A DNA stretch of 64,000 bases from Myxocyprinus asiaticus (lineage: Eukaryota; Chordata; Actinopteri; Cypriniformes; Catostomidae): assembly GCF_019703515.2 (NCBI RefSeq), contig NC_059393.1, positions 12,860,001 to 12,924,000 of the forward strand, written 5' to 3'. The translations under genes were made by a program, and so were the position numbers. Below, piece after piece: positions 60,599 to 64,000 of the stretch. The notes below the pieces were generated by a model. It saw nothing but the letters and a program-made list of their open reading frames with translations. It ran no database searches and had not been told where the DNA came from. Position 1 is the first letter of the stretch. Every line of letters begins with the position of its first letter.

Positions 60599-61188
60599 GG
60601 GATAGTTCACCCCAAAAATTCTCTCATTATTTACTCATGCCATCCCAGATTTGAATAACTCTTTTTTTCTTTTTCTGCTGAACAATAACAAAGATTTGTA
60701 GAAGAATATATCAACTCTATTGGTTCATTCAATGCAAGTGAATGGTGACCAGAAATTTGAAGATCCAAAAAGCACATAAAGGCAGCATAAAAGTAATCCA
60801 TATGACTCCAGTGGCGATATGTTAGGTGTGGGTGAGAAACAGATCAATATATATGTCCTTGGGACACTTGGGAGAGTAGAGCGCTTAGGAAGGCTGTTTG
60901 AAAGTGGAAATGTATAGTAAAAAAAGGACATAAATATTGATCTGTTTCTCTAAGACATGGATTTAACCACTAGAGCCATATGGATTACTTTTATGCTGCC
61001 TTTATGTGCTTTTTGGAGCTTTAAAATTTTGGACCCTGTTGACTTGGATTGTAAGGACCTACAGAGCTGAAGTATTCTTCTAAAAATCTTAATTTGTGTT
61101 CTGCTGAAGAAAGAAAGTCACACATATCTGGAATGGCATGAGGGTGAGTAAATGATGAGAGCATTTTCATTTTTGGGTGAACTATCCC
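60599..61188. mobile_element. Palindromic foldback element, unoccupied copy
   Basis: GGGATAGTTCACCCC at the left and GGGTGAACTATCCC at the right, with arms like those at 53114-54350. In the loop it reads ACATAAATATTGATCTGTTT without the 579-bp insertion found in the other copy. Confidence 0.8.
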
Positions 61189-61189
61189 T

Positions 61190-61517
61190 TTACTGTATAG
61201 ATTATGGTTCCCCGTTTACAATGGATCCAAAAGTGTTTGGAAACTTAAGCCAAAGTTGCAAATATAAGAATGTCATCGCATTATTACAAAATATCAAACC
61301 AGGTGGTTTATTTAAAGAATATACATCTACTAAAAGGACTTTAGGGACAAAAAGCTAAAAAAAAAAAAAAAAAATTGCAAAAATGGTTCGAAAAGTGAAA
61401 TTAGTCCTGAGAAAAGGTCTAACATCATTTGTTTGCAGATGCAACCTTGTTTGATATTTTGTCATATAATGCAATGACAATACTTACGTGTCCAAATAAA
61501 TTTGGGGGCCACTGTAT
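61190..61517. mobile_element. Palindromic mariner-like MITE
   Basis: The inverted halves share AATGTCATCGCATTATTACA / its complement and AAATATCAAACCAGGT / ACCTTGTTTGATATTT. The right end reads AATTTGGGGGCCACTGTA. It abuts the foldback element to its left. No frame. Confidence 0.6.
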
Positions 61518-62270
61518 GAGTGACAGATTACAAAAACACAGTTGAGACAAACTCAACTGGTCTGAAGTCTTGCTCCGACTTGCCTGAACGCAAGAAGGGA
61601 ATGTTGCCTTATTTCACGCCCATGTGTTTCCCTAGGTCTTCATGAGATGCATATGCACACTCCAGCACTTTAGTGAACTACAGGCTAAGGTGTTACAAAG
61701 AGCTGTAACCTTTGGCTGATGAACACCTTTAAAACTACCATCTTAAGTGCATTCATAATAATAAAACCTTTTTGTTTTGTTGTATTAATCCAACAAAGGC
61801 CTGACCCCATGAACTGGGTGTGTTTTTTAACGTAATAGTGTTTCACAACATTGTGTGTGACACATGAAGTGTCAGAGTCATTTGCTGCTCCCTCTCACAG
61901 GCACTTTTCTCCTGACCTTCCATCTCTGCTGGTTAATGAATCACAGACTGTTATTTCAGCCTGAATCATTGTAACACTCCGGATCAAATCACATTGCCTC
62001 AATTATGATAAGCTACACTTGTACAGTTCAATTAAATAGGCCTCTATTTATACACTGATGAAAGAATTTGCTAAAATACTATAACCTTTGTAATGTCCTT
62101 AAAATGTAGGTGGTGTAATGTACTTTCAAAAGTTCATTGTTTCATCTTTACGCAATAGTATTGATATAGCTTGTTAGTTACTTTTTACCACACTCTTTCA
62201 AAGTGCTAATTTCACATAAAAGGAATACCCTGGATTAAAACAAACAACATACGCTGTGTTCACAGCAGTT
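61518..62270. other. Intergenic, nothing recognised
   Basis: Mixed unique-looking sequence before the satellite. No coding frame or repeat terminus is supported. Confidence 0.4.
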
Positions 62271-62279
62271 ATGGCATGC

Positions 62280-63930
62280 TGTGCCATTTGATTACCACAG
62301 AAAATTATTTTGACTCAATTTGTACCTCATTTATCTCAATCTGTAAAACAAACAAAAAATGTGTTGATAGTAATGTACTCACAAAAGGAGTCTATGGGGC
62401 AAGCACAACAGAAATAATTTTGTCTTAATTCGTACCTCATTTACCTCAATTTGTAAAACAAGCAGAAAATGCATTGACAGCAATGTGCTTGCAGTGGAAG
62501 TCTATGGTGCAAGCGCAACAGGAAATACATTTGTCTTAATTTGTGCATCATTTACCTCAATCTGTAAAAACAGAAAAAATTGTTGACAATAACGAGCATA
62601 CAAAATAAGTCTATGGGGCAAGCGCAACAGAATTTTTTTTTCCCTCAATTTGTACTTAATTTACCTCAATTTGTAAAAACCAAAAAAATGTGTTGACAGC
62701 AATACGCTTACAAAAGATGTCAATGCGGCAAGCGCATTTTCAAATAATTTTGCCTCAATTTGTACCTCATTTACCTCAATTTGTAAAAATAAAAATAAAA
62801 TTGGACAATAATGCACTTACAAAAGAAGTCTATGGGGCAAGTGCAACAAAGTAACTTAGCCTCAATTTGTATCTCATTTGCCTCAGTTTGTAAAAATGCA
62901 TTGACAGAAATGTGCTTATAAAAGAAGCATATGGGTCAAGCATAACAGAATAAGATTTTGCCTCAATTTGTGCCTCATTTACCTCATTTTGTAAAACAAA
63001 CAAAAAATGTGTTGATAGTAATGTACTCACAAAAGAAGTCTATGGGGCAAGCACAACAGAAATAATTTTATCTTAATTCGTACCTCATTTACCTCAATTT
63101 GTAAAACAAGCAGAACATGCATTGACAGCAATGTGCTTGCAGTGGAAGTCTATGGTGCAAGCGCAACAGGAAATACATTTGTCTTAATTTGTACATCATT
63201 TACCTCAATCTGTAAAAACAGAAAAAATTGTTGACAATAACGAGCATACAAAATAAGTCTATGGGGCAAGCGCAACAGAATTTATTTTCCTCAATTTGTA
63301 CTTCATTTACCTCAATTTGTAAAAACCAAAAAAATGTGTTGACAGCAATACGCTTAAAAAAGATGTCAATGCGGGAAGCACATTTGCAAATAATTTTGCC
63401 TCAATTTGTACCTCATTCACCTCAATTTGTAAAAATGCATTGAAAGCAATGTGCTTATAAAAGAAGCATATGGGTCAAGCGCAACAGAAAATAATTTTGC
63501 CTCAATTTGTGCCTCATTTACCTCATTTTGTAAAACAAACAAAAAATTTGTTGACAGTGAAGTGCTTACAACGGAAGTCTATGGTGCAAGGGCAACAGAA
63601 AATAATTTTGCCTCAATTTGTACCTCATTTACCTCAATTTGTAAAAATGCATTGACAGTAAAGCGCTTACAAAAGAAGCATATGGGTCAAGCGCAACAGA
63701 AAATAATTTTGCCTCAATGTTTACCTCAATTTGTATAACAAACAAAAAAAGGTTTGACAGCAATGAGCTTAAAACGGAAGTCTGTGTGGCAAGTGCAACA
63801 GAAAATAATACTGCCTCAATTTTATCCTCATTTACCTCAATTTGCGAAAGTAAACCAAAAATGCGTTGACAGTAATGCGCTTACAGAAGAAGTCTATGGG
63901 TCAACCGGCAAGCATAGAATGGTTGCCCCA
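62280..63930. repeat. Satellite of ~109-bp units in a hexameric higher-order repeat
   Basis: About 15 units, each with TTTACCTCAATTTGTAAAA, TTGACAGCAATG(T/C)GCTTA, AAGTCTATGGGGCAAGCG and CAACAGAAAATAATTTTGCC. The AAGTCTATGG marks fall at 62391, 62501, 62610, 62720, 62829, 62929 and 63039, intervals of 110, 109, 110, 109, 100 and 110. The pattern of unit variants repeats with a 648-bp period (62363 to 63011; 62585 to 63233). It continues to the right edge of the window. Open frames in it are a by-product of the repeat. Confidence 0.88.
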
Positions 63931-64000
63931 TAGACTTTCTTTAACTTTCTACACCTGAGATGTAAGTCAAAACTAGTTTAACTGGTAATCTAGTTTACCA

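Noticed and set aside
63451..63738. Open frames of 60-95 codons with repeating peptide (FASICTSFTSICK)
   Set aside because: They are produced by the satellite units, shift between frames in neighbouring units, and have no start context or splice sites.
62280..63930. Regularly spaced direct repeats resembling a CRISPR array
   Set aside because: Units are about 109 bp and similar along their whole length with no unique spacers. The host is a vertebrate and no cas-like gene exists.

Overview
The window is vertebrate genomic DNA: long introns with GT-AG junctions, one large multi-exon gene and very dense transposon debris. The repeats are several Tc1-like families, palindromic and TTAA-flanked MITEs, hAT MITEs, L1 and L2 LINEs and a long tRNA-headed SINE. 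This mix, together with the protein sequence, points to a teleost, most likely a cypriniform. I cannot name the species.

The one recognisable host gene is camsap2 (calmodulin-regulated spectrin-associated protein 2, a microtubule minus-end binding protein) on the + strand. Sixteen coding exons (15884-16045 to 50966-51271) join in one open frame of 1,297 residues plus stop. They carry the CH domain, a 2-kb central exon with the coiled-coil and basic Pro-rich region, the helical exons and the C-terminal CKK domain. The first roughly 140 residues and the promoter lie upstream of the window. A 3'UTR of about 1.8 kb ends near an AATAAA at 53041. I cannot tell whether this is the a or the b teleost copy. 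Two places look built for alternative splicing: a 33-nt phase-0 microexon (24927-24959) and a pair of acceptors 24 nt apart at 45479/45503.

Layout. 1-15.9 kb: intron with a SINE, an AT-rich tandem array split by a Tc1 element, an LTR-like insert, a hAT MITE, a second, degenerate Tc1 and a minisatellite. 16-27.4 kb: the exons leading into and forming the CH domain, separated by introns holding an internally deleted L1 with its own insert. 27.4-37.65 kb: a 10.3-kb intron packed with five Tc1-type elements and an L2; one Tc1 still has an intact 344-residue transposase. 37.65-40.7 kb: a compact block of five exons with introns of 89-395 bp. 42-51.3 kb: the C-terminal exons, with introns holding a nested L1/L2, SINEs and a three-level nest of transposons. 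51.3-64 kb: 3'UTR, then intergenic sequence with a foldback element carrying a second inserted element, an L1, a SINE, a possible non-coding first exon of a downstream gene, and a satellite with hexameric higher-order structure at the right edge.

No new multi-gene system is visible. The most useful observations are the splicing options in camsap2, the intact Tc1 copy, the insertions whose target-site duplications can be read directly (one confirmed by an unoccupied paralogous copy in the same window), and the higher-order satellite.
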